Assembly: GCF_000003855.2 (NCBI RefSeq)
Contig: NW_003101650.1
Span: 195,054 to 259,053 of the forward strand
Reading direction: 5' to 3'
From: Blastomyces gilchristii SLH14081
Taxonomy: Eukaryota > Ascomycota > Eurotiomycetes > Onygenales > Ajellomycetaceae
Length of the DNA: 64,000 bases
Under the pieces are notes generated by a model. The model was not told where the DNA came from, did not search any database, and was given only the letters and a program-made list of their open reading frames with translations. This document shows, in pieces, positions 13,282 through 26,900 of the stretch (its first letter is position 1; each line of letters begins with the position of its first letter). The position numbers and the translations under genes were made by a program.

Positions 13282-13979
13282 TATAAGAAGCCTATGTTAA
13301 ATAGATCAGTATAATATATAGATTTTATAATATAAAAGTGAAAAAATTAGAGAAGGAAAAAAAGAAAAAGTGTGAAAATTAGCAGTTGAAGTGAATATTT
13401 ATATATGTACATGATAAAGCTTCAGAGTGAAAGAATAGAAATTATATATGTATATAATAAAGCTTTGAGATGGAAGAATAGAAATTCTATTGATTTTTCA
13501 GTCAAGAATTGATAACTAAGAATCAGAGCTTTCAGTGAAAATCTATAAAGTGTAATTATTATTATTATTATTATTATTTCATTATACTCATATGCAAGCG
13601 GAGCTTATGATGAGTCCTTGCGTGATGTTAAATACAGGCCAAGTGTTGGTTATACAGAAGGAAATACAGGTGTTGAGACCACGCCAAGATAACAAGAACA
13701 TAGGAAATACAAAGGAGTGACAATTAGATACATGCGATAATAACTTCCCAGCCTAGGAACATAGAGCGATTTATTGAAGTGATTTGTACACCTCTGTATT
13801 TATTAGGAACCTGAGGTGCTTGAGTTTCAGATTTAATGTATCCTCTGCGGGTTTCGAACTCACACGCCTTGGTTTCCCCCGCCAAGGCGCTACCAGGTGG
13901 CCGTATTAACCATTCGGCCACCGGGGCTATAAAGTGTAATAAAATAGTCTATATAATTGATTGAGTGCAGTCTGTCACA
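13282..13979 (-). repeat. E1-C 3' LTR, split by a SINE
   Basis: The reverse-strand LTR starts TATAAGAAGCC (mutated TGTAAGAGGCC) and ends TGTCACA at 13979. It is interrupted by SINE copy 2 and one 13-base duplication. Without them it is about 314 bases. Confidence 0.8.
13557..13927 (-). mobile_element. tRNA-Ser-like SINE, copy 2
   Basis: Reverse-strand copy of the SINE at 8549. The (ATT)n tail comes first at 13557 and the tRNA-like head ends at 13927 (CCGGGGC). The perfect 13-base target duplication TATAAAGTGTAAT lies at 13544-13556 and 13928-13940. An open frame of 65 codons on the minus strand (13724-13921) is just the tRNA-like head read through, not a gene. Confidence 0.9.
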
Positions 13980-14625
13980 TTAGCTCTCTCTTTTTAGAAG
14001 TGAGATTATGTATAGTTCTCATTAATCAAGAGCTGCTGTTTTAAATAATACAGAGCTCAGAGTTCAGATCAGATGATTATAGTTAACTTATTTTATAAGA
14101 TATTATTATGTGACGGGCTGCGCCTGATCAATTATATAGACTATTTCATTACACTTCATAGATCTCATCAAAAGCTCCGATTCCCGGTCACTGATTCTCA
14201 GCTGAAAAACTCATGAAATTCCTGTTCATCCGCTCTGAAGCTTTATCACATACATGTATAAATATTCACTTCAATTGTTAATTCTCATACTTTCTCTTTC
14301 TTTTCTTCTCTAATATTTTTCACTTTGTTATATAAGATCTATATATTATACTGATCTATTCAGTGTAGGTCTCTTACACTTGAAAAATGTTCATTGTCTT
14401 CTTATTAGAAATGATTATTCATTGAGAAGATATCTGAATATATAACAATGTGTAAGAAATAGAGAAATAATTAAACAGTTAAGCAGACACTGAGTTCTTA
14501 AATAGAAGCTTGCTTATCAGTTACTCTGACTCTGTAACAAGATCTTATAAAGAGAACAAGATCTTACAAAGAGAATATCAGTGAAACATCTGAGAGTTCT
14601 GACACAGATATATGAGATATTTATA

Positions 14626-14626
<1 letters not shown>

Positions 14627-14666
<40 letters not shown>

Positions 14667-15018
14667 TTTCATTATACTCATATGCAAGCGGAGCTTATGA
14701 TGAGTCCTTGCATGATGTTAAATACAGGCCAAGTGTTGGTTATACAGAAGGAAATACAGGTGTTGAGATCACATCAAGATAACAAGAACATAGGAAATAC
14801 AAAGAAGTGACAATTAAATACATGCGATAATAACTTCCCAGCCCAGGAACATAGAGCAATTTTATTGAAGCGATTTGTACACCTCTGTATTTATTAGAAA
14901 CCTGAGGTACTTGGGTTCCGGATTTAATGTATTCTCTGCGGGTTTCGAACCCACACACTCTGGTTTCCCACACCATGGCGCTACCGGGTGGCCGCATTAA
15001 CCATTCGGCCACCGGGGC
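14627..15018 (-). mobile_element. tRNA-Ser-like SINE, copy 3
   Basis: Reverse-strand copy with a long (ATT)n tail at its left and the head ending CCGGGGC at 15012-15018. The 13-base duplication GAGATATTYATAT lies at 14614-14626 and 15019-15031. This is the least mutated head: A box TGGCCGAATGG and B box GGTTCGAAACC are intact. Open frames on both strands here are by-products of the repeat. Confidence 0.9.
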
Positions 15019-15870
15019 GAGATATTCATATAATTACACACATTTAATGAATGATACAGCTATGTCTACTAATAATGTAAGAGAACTCTTGAATGTGAGT
15101 ATAGATGCAGTATCATAGTGACTCTGAGCAATGTTAAAATTATAACAGTAATAGATAGCTGATATGCATGTGACTTAATAATATCAATATAAAGAGATTC
15201 AATAATTATCTTAACAAGAAACCTCTGCACAGACAATCTCAATACTGATAGAATTGAATATAAATATAATATAAATACTGAAGAAATACTTAGATACTTC
15301 TGTATATTTTAATACTTCTGATCTCACTCTCTACTCATCATAAAGATTGAAAATGCTTGTGAAACTAAGTATAGATAAAGATGTCATCAGTTCACTAATT
15401 AATCAAGATTAATATATCAATGAATAATTGAAGAATCATACAAAACAGAAGTTTCATTCATGAATGAAAGCATGTGAATCAGCATTACAAATATTTAATA
15501 ATATTATCAAATATCTTAATATTCTGTTCTGAGACACTGTCATGTAATAGAAAGTATTAAATTGATTACAGAGTACTTAACAGAGAAACACTTCTCTTAT
15601 AACATTTATTTCTGACTTCAACATCAAGATTCTAGAAGTAGGTAATCAATCTTAAGAGAATCAAATGAAGATTAATATACTTAAGAAGACATTAACTTTT
15701 GAACTCTTACAGACTCTTATATTGAACTCTTACAGACTCTTATAAGTGTAAATAAAGAGCAGACTTATAAATATTTCTGTGTACAACTTCAGACATTGAA
15801 TAACTGTCTTATCAAGCTCAAGAGTATACAGAATAGTAATAGAAGATATTACATCTCAGTCACTCATACA

Positions 15871-16376
15871 TAGACTGACCGTGTGACCGTGTCTGAGACC
15901 AGGATCAGAATTTTTGATAGTCTCATTGTCAATTCGACAGATTTCATTACACGGTTCTAATATTAGATAGTAGTCTCATACTGTCTCAGTGAAACTTACT
16001 GTCTACTCTTGTCACATTTTCCAAATGAGACCATGATTTCCACTTCTCAATTTAAATTATTTTTATTGCTTTAAATGGCTTTAAATCTCATTTGAGCATT
16101 ACCAAAAAGCGTTACTTTTTAGAAAATTAAAAATAGTCTAAAAAAAACCTTAAAATGTCTAAAAATAGTAACTTTATGCTAAGAATGAGACTAAATAGAA
16201 TCAAATAGAATCACTTTCTTATTTTTTTCAAGTCATGGTTTCATTTTGAGATCTGATATATAGTCACTTTGCATGTTTATTTAATGATTAGTCCCAGTGG
16301 GATTCACGCTAAGAAATGTATGAGACCAGACCAAATGGGACCAAATGTGAAATTCATGGTCTCAGCGGCCAGTCTA
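15871..16376 (+). mobile_element. hAT-type non-autonomous TIR element (MITE-like), copy 1
   Basis: This 506-base element begins TAGACTGACCG and ends GGCCAGTCTA. The 8-base target duplication CTCATACA lies at 15863-15870 and 16377-16384. It has no coding capacity. The 8-base duplication and the inverted TAGACTG ends are typical of the hAT superfamily. It interrupts E1-D gag; the empty site is visible in E1-A near 3340. Confidence 0.9.
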
Positions 16377-19300
16377 CTCATACATCTATGCTGAGAAATA
16401 ACAATAATGACACAGATATTATAAACTGAGTAGACTTGAATATCTATGTATAAGCAAGAGTTTCTGCTATCTGAATGAGCTTTCAAGTTTCTGAGATCAC
16501 TTCTGAAGAAGTTGCTGATTAATATTAATAAGAAGTGTATATCAACTGTAACTGATCAGAATACATTGTTTTCAACTGTCAATCAGTCTATATATCTTCT
16601 TGCTCAAAGAATGAATCAGTATCTGTTCATATCAATCACATTGCATTGAAGAAAGATTCAGAAGATAACTATGAGAATTCTCTGATAAAACAGAGAAAAG
16701 ATTAACTTCTATTTAAATTCATAAACAGAAGCTTGAAGAGGTTGAAAGATAATAATTTAAAGAGAAAATGATAATGAACATGATTCATATATCTACTGTG
16801 ATTGATAATATATATAATATGAAAGCCATGATAGACAGCAGTCTATATTATTATACAATGATTAAGTCTTTAATTGTAAGATATTACAATCTTCAGTATA
16901 TTCTCTTATCAAAATCCTGACTTCTCACAGAATTTAATGACTTAAAAGACATTTATATTCATTACATGATGGAGTTGAATATAGATGTTAAAGAATATTA
17001 ATATAAAGATGTCTATATATATGAAGTTAATAATCTCAATTATAATCTTATATTAGAACTTATCTGACTATCTGAATAAGATATCTTATTAAACACTTGA
17101 AATAGAAGCTTAATATTCTCTAACAATGATAGAGTTTATGAAGATGATATTTATAAGACTATGAATCTGACACAGATCTCTGTTAATGTCTATGAAATAC
17201 TCTGAAAAGAAAGTTACTGAAAAGATTATTAATAGTAGAATTATATAGCAATCTATTTCATCAGTCTAACTGATATTAAGAAAGCTTTAGAGAAGTTATT
17301 CTGTACTATAATAACAGATTATTATACAAAACTCTCTTAATAATATCATGAATATCTAGATATCTTCTGATTAGATAATATTATAAATATATCTCTCTTA
17401 CAAGACTCAGAAGTGAATCACAGTATTAAGTTAGAAAAGAAGAATAGTAAGAATTCTGAGTCATTATAAGACTCTCTTTATAATATGTCTTGAGATGAAC
17501 TTCTTCTTCTTCAGAAGACACTCAATGATCTGTTAAATAAGAAATTTATATATATTAGTAACTCTTCTGCTGCAGCTTCTATTCTCTTTGCAAAGAAATC
17601 AGATAAAGAACTTCAATTCTGTGTGAACTATTGAGAATTGAACAGATTAATCAAGAAGAACTGCTATTTTTTATCTCTTATCAATAAATTTCTAGCTTAT
17701 ATTGAATAAGCTCAATAATTTACAAAACTAGATATCATCATCACATTTCATAAAATCTGTATCACTGAAGAAGATGAATGACTTACAGTATTTCAAACAT
17801 ATTATAATCTCTTTAAATAAATAGTTACACTCTTTGAACTGATTAATACTCTTAGTATATTTCAGAAGTATATTAACTAAGCACTCTGAAATTTTCTTAA
17901 TGAATTTGTATCTGTATATCTTGATAACATTCTCATCTTCACTGATAAGTTCAGAAAAGAATATCAAGAACACATGTAAAGAGTATTATAACAATTATGA
18001 GAAGCAGAACTATCAATAGATATTAATAAGTATGACTTCAAAGTCAAGAGTATTAAATATCTAGATTTTATCATAGAAGCTGATGAGAAAATTTGAATGA
18101 ATCTTAAGAAAGTCTCTATCATTCTTGAATGAGAAGCTTCATATACTGTGAAAGATATATGAAGCTTCATCAGATTTGCTAACTTCTATCAGTAATTTAT
18201 ATGAAACTTCTCAAATATTATAAGACTACTTACAGAATTTATCAGAAAGAACTCAGTATTTCAGTAGTCAGTAAACACTGAAGCTGTATTTATATAGATG
18301 AAGAAGATATTCATCAATACTTCTCTACTAATGATATTGAACTCTGATTATGAAACAGTTATTGAAGCTAACTTCTCTGACTATATTATAGAGAGAGCTA
18401 TATTACAATATAATAATAAAGATGTCTTACAATCATATATCTTCATATCTAAGAAACTGAGTTCTGTCAAATACAACTATGAGATCTATGATAAGAAACT
18501 TCTTGTGATTATATACTGTCTAGAAGAATGAGACTCTGAACTCTGAAGTATCTTCAAATTTGAGATAATCACTAATTATAAGAATCTCAAGTATTTTATA
18601 ATTATCTATAAGCTTACTGAACAACAGATGCAATAATCTAAGCTATTAAGTTATTTTCATTTCACTATACACTATCACTCTGACAGTCAGAACTCAATGA
18701 TAGATACTCTCTCATAATGAGAGTAAGATATGCTATTCAATGTAACAGACATGTGTTGAGTGAACTGAGAATATCAGCTCTTAAATCTGAAGATATTAGT
18801 TAATTATAATAAGATTACTTATAATACTATACATACTTCACTGATCAGAACACCTTCTGAATCTATACTGAATAAATTATAATATATAACAGCTTAAACT
18901 GATGAACTTCTTCAAGTACTTATTAAAGTAGTATATCAAGAAGTACTCTGATTTCTCTCAGAACTATGTATAAGAATCAACATCTCAGAATACTCAATCA
19001 ATGATAATAACACTCTGTAATTTCATGAATAATACTGAGTCTCTCACTTCAAATCCTTGCACATCTGAATAATATAAGAGATGTATGATTTTTATATGAT
19101 TAGTATTCAGGTTATAAACAACTGTACTGAATCATCTCTCAAGAGTTCTACTGATCTGAGATATTAAACAGTATCAGATATTTTATCTGAAACTGCAACT
19201 ATTATTCTTTCATCATCTTATAAAAGAATTATAGAAAAGACCTGCTGAAATCACTCAATATCTCTGATAGAATCTGATGAGATGTAATAATTGACTTTGC

Positions 19301-19867
19301 TGTTAATCTCTCTGAGAGTAAGAGTTATAGAAATGTTCTGATCATCATGAACTGATTGAGCAAAGATATAATATTAAAATCTTGTAATAAGATAAATACT
19401 GAATAAGTCACTGAAGCTTTTCTACAGAGTCTGTTCTATTGAATATATGAATTACTGAGATCTATAGTATCAGATCAAGACTGTCAATTCATGAGCACTC
19501 TCTGAACAAGAATCTGTTAAGTTCTCAAGATTATACACTGTTTATCAACTATCTATCACTCTAAGACTGATGATGTGTCAGAACAGATAATTCAGACTGT
19601 AAAGAATTATCTTTATAAGTTTTATAATTACTTATAAGATAATTAATATGATCTTCTTCTACATGCTGAAGTCACTATCAATGACTGAGATATCATTTTA
19701 ACAGGCATAAGCTCATTCTTTCTCACACACAGATATTATATAAAGATATTAAATCTTCTAGAGATTACACATTTCATACTAAACTCTCACAGTTTAATTC
19801 AGATCACTGATAATATAGTAATAAAGCTCTGAAATACCTGTGATTAAGCAGAAGCCTTCATGACAAG

Positions 19868-20373
19868 TAGACTGGCCGCTGGGACCATGAATTTCATGTT
19901 TGGTCTCATTTGATCTGGTCTCATACATTTCTTGGTATGAATCCCGCTGGGACTGGCTATCAAAAAAACATGTAAAGTGACTATATATCAGATCTTAAAA
20001 TGGAATCATGACTTGAAAAAAATGAGAAAGTGATCTCATTTGATCTCATTTAGTCTTATTCTTAGCATAAAGTTACTATTTTTAGACATTTTAAGGTTTT
20101 TTTTAGACTATTTTTAATTTTCTAAAAAGTAACGCTTTTTGATAACACTCAAATGAGATTTAAAGTCATTTAAAGCAATAAAAATAATTTAAATTGAGAA
20201 GTGGAAATCATGGTCTCATTTGAAAAATGTGATAAGAGTAGACAGTAAGTCTCACTGAGACAGTATGAGAGTACTATCTAATGTTAAAACTGTGTAATGG
20301 AATCAGTCGAATTGGTAATGAGACTATCAAAAAATCTGGTCCTGGTCTCAGACACGGTCACACGGTCAGTCTA
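19868..20373 (-). mobile_element. hAT-type non-autonomous TIR element, copy 2
   Basis: Reverse orientation, 506 bases, ends TAGACTGGCCG and CGGTCAGTCTA. The perfect 8-base duplication ATGACAAG lies at 19860-19867 and 20374-20381. It sits in the 3' pol region of E1-D. Confidence 0.9.
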
Positions 20374-20871
20374 ATGACAAGTACTAAACAGAATTAAGAA
20401 GATCAAACTAATATTTACTGAGATCTTACTAAGTAATATAAGATAGAAGATCTGATATGATTGAATCTTAAGAATATATAAATCACATACTCATCTTATA
20501 CACTGAATTATCATCATGTCAAATATAAAGTGATAGAAGTTCTAGATAGTCATAATTATCATCTTGACATATTATCAGAAATTCATGATATCTTTTATAC
20601 AAGCTTGCTTCACTATGTTATCATCAATCTGTTCTCTTCTTAACTGACTTTCAATTGACAATCACCAGGGATCATAGAAGAAGACAATGAACTTGAGTGA
20701 GAGATTGAAGATATTCTTGATAAGAGACTCTGTGACTGCAGCTGATAATATCTTGTGAAATGAGTCAGTTATAATTACTTAATCTGAACTCTGAGCTTTA
20801 CATTATCTGAGACAGCAGCTCTTGACTGATGAGAACTACACACACTCTCATCTATGAAAAGAGAAGGCTAA

Positions 20872-21141
20872 TGTGACAGGCTGCGCCCGATCAATTATAC
20901 AGACTATTTTATTACACTTCATAGATCTCACTGAAAGCTCTGATTCCCAGTCATCAATTCTCAGCTGAAAAACTCATGAAATTCCTGTTCTTCTGCTCTG
21001 AAGCTTCATCATATACATGTATAAATATTTACTTCAATCATCAATTCTCACACTTTCTCTTTCTTTTCTTCTCTAATATTTTTCACTTTGTTATATAAGA
21101 TCTATATATTATACTGATCTATTCAGCGTAAGCCTCTTGCA
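20872..21141 (+). repeat. E1-D 3' LTR
   Basis: A 270-base LTR, TGTGACAGG to TTGCA, paired with 14109-14378. A GAAAAGAGAAGG purine tract precedes it. Both contain a TATAAATATT box. Confidence 0.88.
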
Positions 21142-21487
21142 TATTAACTACAGCTGTGAGATCTCTTATCAAGAATATCTTTAATCTCTTATTCAAGTTC
21201 ATTATCTTCTTCTATAATCTTTGACAGCTGTCAGTCAGAAGTTAGTTGAGAAGAGAATAGATTAATAATAATATGATAAAGCAAGCTTGTATAAAAGACA
21301 TCATAAATCTCTGATAATGTGTTAAGATAATAGTTATAACTATCTAGAACTTCTATCACTTTATACTTAATATAATAGTAATTCAGTGTACAAGATGAGT
21401 ATGTGATCTGTATATTCTTAAGATTCAATCACATCAGATCTTCTATCTTATATTACTTAATAAAATCTTGATAAATATTGATTTAAT

Positions 21488-21995
21488 TAAACTGACCGTG
21501 CAACCGTGTCTGAGACCAGAATCAGAATATTTGATAATCTCATTATCAATTTGACTGATCTCATTACACAGTTTTAAGATTATATAGTAATTTCATACTA
21601 TCTCAGTGAGACTTACTATATACTCTTATCACATTTTTTAAATAAGATCATGATTTTTACTTCTCAATTTAAATTATTTTTATTGCTTTTAATAACTTTA
21701 AATCTCATTTGAGTGTTATCAAAAAGTATTACTTTTTTAAAAAATTAAAAATAGTCTAAAAAAAACCTTAAAATGTCTAAAAATAGTAACTTTATATCAA
21801 GAATGAGACTAAATGAAATTAAATGAAATCACTTTCTTATTTTTTCTAAAGTCATGATCTCATTTTGAGATCTAATATATAGTCACTTTGCATGTTTTTT
21901 TAATGATTAGTCCCAGCGGGATTCACGCTAAGAAATGTATAAAATCAGATTAAATGAGATTAAACGTGAAATTCATGATTCTGATAATCAGTCTA
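21488..21995 (+). mobile_element. hAT-type non-autonomous TIR element, copy 3
   Basis: Begins TAAACTGACCG (mutated first bases) and ends CAGTCTA. The duplication GATTTRAT lies at 21480-21487 and 21996-22003. It is 508 bases and more decayed than copies 1, 2 and 4. It interrupts the integrase region of E1-C. Confidence 0.85.
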
Positions 21996-23211
21996 GATTT
22001 GATTCTCTTAATCTTATTTAACACTTATTATGAAGACTTCTGCTCAGTCACAGATATCTCAGAGCTTTATTACTATATTATTAACAATCTGAATCAGACT
22101 GCAGAGATTCAGTGTGAAATATATAATCTCTAGAAGATTCAACATCTTCATGTAATAATTATATGTAAGAAAGAATAGACTTGTATCTGTTAAAATAGTA
22201 TCTTAATCATTGATAGTAATCTCTGTATGTAGAAGAAGATTATATCAATCATTCTGTGAATAATTATAGAACTTATAAAGATAGTTCTTTACAGTCTGAA
22301 TTATTCATTCTGATGTACTATCGGTCTCAGAGTAATAGACAGTTGATAAACAGTGTATAATCTTGAGAACTTAACAGATTCTTGTTCAGAGAATACTTAT
22401 GAATTGATAGTTCTGATCTGATACTATAGATCTTGACAATTCATACATCTGATAGAATGAGCTCTGTAGAAAAGCTTCAGTGACTTATTCAGTATTTACC
22501 TTATTACAGAGTGTCAATATTACATCTTTACTTAATCAGTTTATAATAATCAGAACATTTCTATAATTCTTACTCTCAGAGAGATTAACAGTGAAGTCAA
22601 TTATTATATCTTATCAGATTCTATCAGAGATATTGAGTGATTTCAGCAGATCTTTTCTATAGTTCTTTCATAAGATAATAGAAGAATAATAATTGTAGTT
22701 TCAGATAAAATATCTGATACTGTTTAATATCTCAGATCAGTAAAACTCTCAAAAGATTATTTAATACAGTTATTCACATTCTGAATAACTGATTATACAA
22801 GAATTATACATCTCTTACATTATCTAAGTATACAAGAGTTCAGAGTAAGAGACTCAGTGTCATTCACAGAATTACAGAGTATTATTATCATCAATTGAGT
22901 ATTTTAAGATATTGATTCTTATATGTAGTTCTGAGAGAAATCAGAGTGCTTCTTGATATACTGCTTTAATAAGTACTTGAAGAAGTTTATCAGTTTGAGC
23001 TGTTGTATATTACAATTTATTCAGTGTAGATTCAGAAGATGTTCTGATTAGCAAAGTATATATAGTATTATAAAGATCTCATTGTAATCAACTAATATCT
23101 TCAGATTCAAGAGCTAGTATTCTCAGTTCATTCAATACATGTCTGTTATATCAGATGATATATCTTACTCTCATTATAAGAGAGTATCTATTATCAAGTT
23201 CTGACTGCTGA

Positions 23212-23744
23212 TGTCACGCTCCCGGCCGCGCCAAGGCCCCGTTGCGGTTCCACACGGCCCATCGCTTCCATGCGGATGATTTCATCCCATCCGAACCGGT
23301 TTCCAACCACTCTATGACATCATTCGGATATATCATAGGAAGATCCGATTGATGGATATGAGAACCCCGCTTCTATACAAGGTCAGCAGATTACTCTTTC
23401 TTGACAATAAGACACTGCTGAGGTATTGCTCCGGCTATTCTCACTTGTGAAATGGAAGAAGAATATTCACTCATTGTCTATATAGAATAGCTAGATACTG
23501 GCTTCTCATTAAAGAAGTCAGTAATTCATTTTCCTTCTACTGAAATATATATAAGAGTTACTGCATGTCTCATACAATCTTCTTAGTATACTAAGTATTA
23601 TATCTGTGATATTCTCATAATAACTCTGTAGCCTACAAGCTCACTATTCAAGCAAGATAGTCAAGCTCACTTATACAGCTTCTTAAACAACTACTTCTAT
23701 ATAATATCACTGACTAGTTATCACTTCAGTTTCATTATATTACA
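23212..23744 (+). repeat. E2-B 5' LTR, CpG-rich at its start
   Basis: Begins TGTCACGCTCCCGGCCGCGC and ends TTACA. The first 140 bases keep many CpG sites; the matching part of the 3' LTR (from 30476) has lost nearly all of them. Confidence 0.9.
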
Positions 23745-23933
23745 ATTCAAATCACTCAACCTGATTACATGTTTAAATCAGTCAAGCTCTAACAGACTGA
23801 TATAATCTTATACACTCACACTGAGACTGATCTGACCTCACTCTCTGAAAGAAATACTACATCATTCTCTAGAGTGTGTACATCTCTATCTTAGCAGAAA
23901 TCTGAGATTTCTGAACTCACTGTATATTTTGAT

Positions 23934-26900
23934 ATGAGCTCTTCAACTGCTCTGTCATTACTGCAGTCTCTACACACCTATATCTATCATGAAGATAGAG
24001 AGATTAAGATCAGAGATTCACTGAGATATAAGAGAAATATCTTATCTGAATTTCACAGCTTTATCTATATTCTTGAACAGAAATTCCACCTTAATCTGAG
24101 CCAGTATAATACTCACAAAGTATAAGTAATATACACTGTCAATCTTCTTGAAGACATCTCTGCAACTACTTGAGTCATTAAGAAGAGAGAGCTTGAGTAT
24201 ACTAATACTATCATGACTTGAGAAGAATTCAAGAACTTTCTACTGAATCAAATCAAAGATTATCACAATCACAGCTTCACAGCAGTATAGCAGTTCAACT
24301 CATTATATTAATAAGATAATAAGAATTCTTTTAATTTCAATACAAGATTTAAAGAATATTGAGAGGAATTGATCAATGATTTGAATCAATTAAAAACACA
24401 GCTTTATCTTATAAAGCTGACTCATAAGATGTGAATAATAATATTATAATATCAGAGTTTATTAATCAATCACACTGAGCTTGTCAATCTGACTTCTCAG
24501 ATCTATTTAAATAATTAATTCTCTGAGAAAAAGATTAATAAGATCTCTTCTAAGTAATCAATAATAAGATTTAAACAGCACTATGATAGCTTCAGTATAG
24601 AGAAAGTAAAGAAGAATTTCAAGTATTCTGATTCTTTACTCACTGTAAAGAAATATTAAAAAAGATTTAATAAAGATCTCTGTTTCAACTGCAGAGCTGA
24701 TAATCACTATATTAGTAATTATAAGAAGCTGAAGAAGAAAAGAAACTAAGAAGATATCTTCTCAAAGTTAACTTCTCTTCTGACAAACATATCTGCAGAA
24801 GATAAAGAAGAGAAAGAAAAGAATTAATAATTCTCACATCTCTGAGTTCATATTATAATCATAATACATATCTTAAATAAGAAGATATCAATGAGATATC
24901 TACTTAACTTCAGAGTGAATACTAACTTCATATTCTATTTCTTTTCTTTGATGAAGAATTGAAAGAAGATAGATTCATCAGACTATATAAAATTTACTGA
25001 TGAAATAAAATATCACTGTTTTAACATAATTCAAGCAAAGTATATAACTACAGACTCAGAAGAAATCTTCAAGAAAAGTAGTCTGCTTCTTTATACAGTT
25101 AATATTATAGATGAGAACATCATTCTAAATCTTTCATAGTTGAGAGAAAATAATTCTCTCATTAACTGAGTTACTCAGATGTGACAGTATTATCTCACTA
25201 ATAAAGAGACAGTAATAGAGAAATCTGAAGAGTTTTATCAGAAGAATCTTGAGAAAAAGATTGAGTCAATATACTGCATAGCAGATAATTGAGACTTGAA
25301 GATAGATGAAGAAGCTATCACTCTCACTGTAAGATTAGCAGCAGTATTCATTATTAAAGACAGATATACATAATATCTCTTTACAGATTTTAAGAATGTC
25401 TTTTCAGAAAGAAAAGCAGCAAAGTTTCCTGATATCAAGATATAATATAAGATTTGTCTTGAAGACAGTGCAATAGTGCTGTACAGGCCTCTTTATAACT
25501 TATCTATAAAGAAATTGAATGTTCTGTGCAAATATCTTGAAGAAGTGCAATCAAAGAACTAAATATATTTATCAAAGAGTTCAGCAGAGATGTCTATACT
25601 CTTTATACTTAAGAAGAATAATAGACTACATCTATACATAGACTACAGAGGTCTTAATAGAATGACAGTTAAGAATCACTATTCATTATCACTAATTAAT
25701 GAGATGATCAATTGATTATCTGAAGCAAAGATGTTCTCAAAGATTAATATACAGAATATCTATTATAGAATCAGGGTTAATAAAGACAATGTTTGAAAAA
25801 CAGCTTTTCATACTAAGTATGACAATTTTAAATATCTTGTTTTACCTTTTAATCTTTGTAACACTTCAGTCATCTTTCAGATCTATATAAATGAGATATT
25901 GCAGAGCCTTGTTAATATCTTCTGTATAGTATATCTGAATAACATTTTAATCTTCTCAAAATCAGAGAAAGAATATGATACTCATATTCAAGAAGTATTA
26001 AGTCACTTGAGACAGTATCAACTCTATACAAATACTGAAAAATACTCATTCTACATGTAGAAGATTGATTTCTTAGATTATATTATTGAGATAAATGGCA
26101 TTTCAATGAACAGAAGCCAGGTCTCTATTATTAAGAACTGGCCAGTGCTGTGAACATATCATGAGATGCAGATATTTCTAGAATTTGCAAATTTCTACAG
26201 ACAATTTATCTATATATATTCACAGATTACTGCTCTTCTTATAGATCTGTTAAAGAGAAGTATGAAAGACAGAAAAATAGAATCATTTATTCTTACTTAA
26301 GACACTGTATAGGCATTTGCAGAATTAAAATAAGCTTTTACAGATACTACAATACTGAATCATTTTAATTCTGACTTACTCAGTCAGTGTGAGACTGATG
26401 TATTCAGAAATGAAATCTGTGAAATCTTTTTACAGTTGATATCAGAGATCTTTCAATATTGAAAGAATCAGAGAATAATTATCTCTGAGAAAATAGATAA
26501 TGAATTATCTATAAGAGAAGACTTTTTCACAGAGTCTATAAGACACTGTAAATAGAGATCAGTGACCTTCTTCTTCAAGAAGTTATTACTTATACAGAGA
26601 AGATATAATACTCATGATCAGAAGATGTTAGCAATTGTTAAATTCTTTAAGATCTGATAACATTATCTTCAGAGTAGTAAGTACTCAGTGTAAGTTCTCA
26701 CTGATTATGCAAATCTGCATTACTTCTTGATAACAAAGAGCTTGACAGAACATTAAGCTAGATGAGTGAAGCTGCTTTCAGAGTATGATTTCTATATCTG
26801 ATACTGTTCAGATCAGCTTAATCTCACTAACACACTGTCTAGACAGTCTGATTATAATATCATTGATATAGAGAAGAATTCTATAAAAGAATCTCTGTCA

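Larger units (their letters stand above)
14109..21141 (+). mobile_element. E1-D: complete gypsy chromovirus inside E1-C
   Basis: The LTRs at 14109-14378 and 20872-21141 are both 270 bases, begin TGTGAC and end TTACA/TTGCA. The target duplication TATTA lies at 14104-14108 and 21142-21146. The body is the same gag-pol-chromodomain order as E1-A and equally broken by stops. These LTRs lack the 55-base minisatellite of E1-A and have a different middle segment, so E1 has at least two LTR forms. Three smaller elements have inserted into it: SINE copy 3 and TIR elements 1 and 2. Confidence 0.9.

Noticed and set aside
13724..15012. Open frames starting MAEWL (13724-13921, 14740-15012)
   Set aside because: They are the tRNA-like SINE heads read through; the SINE boundaries and target duplications explain them.
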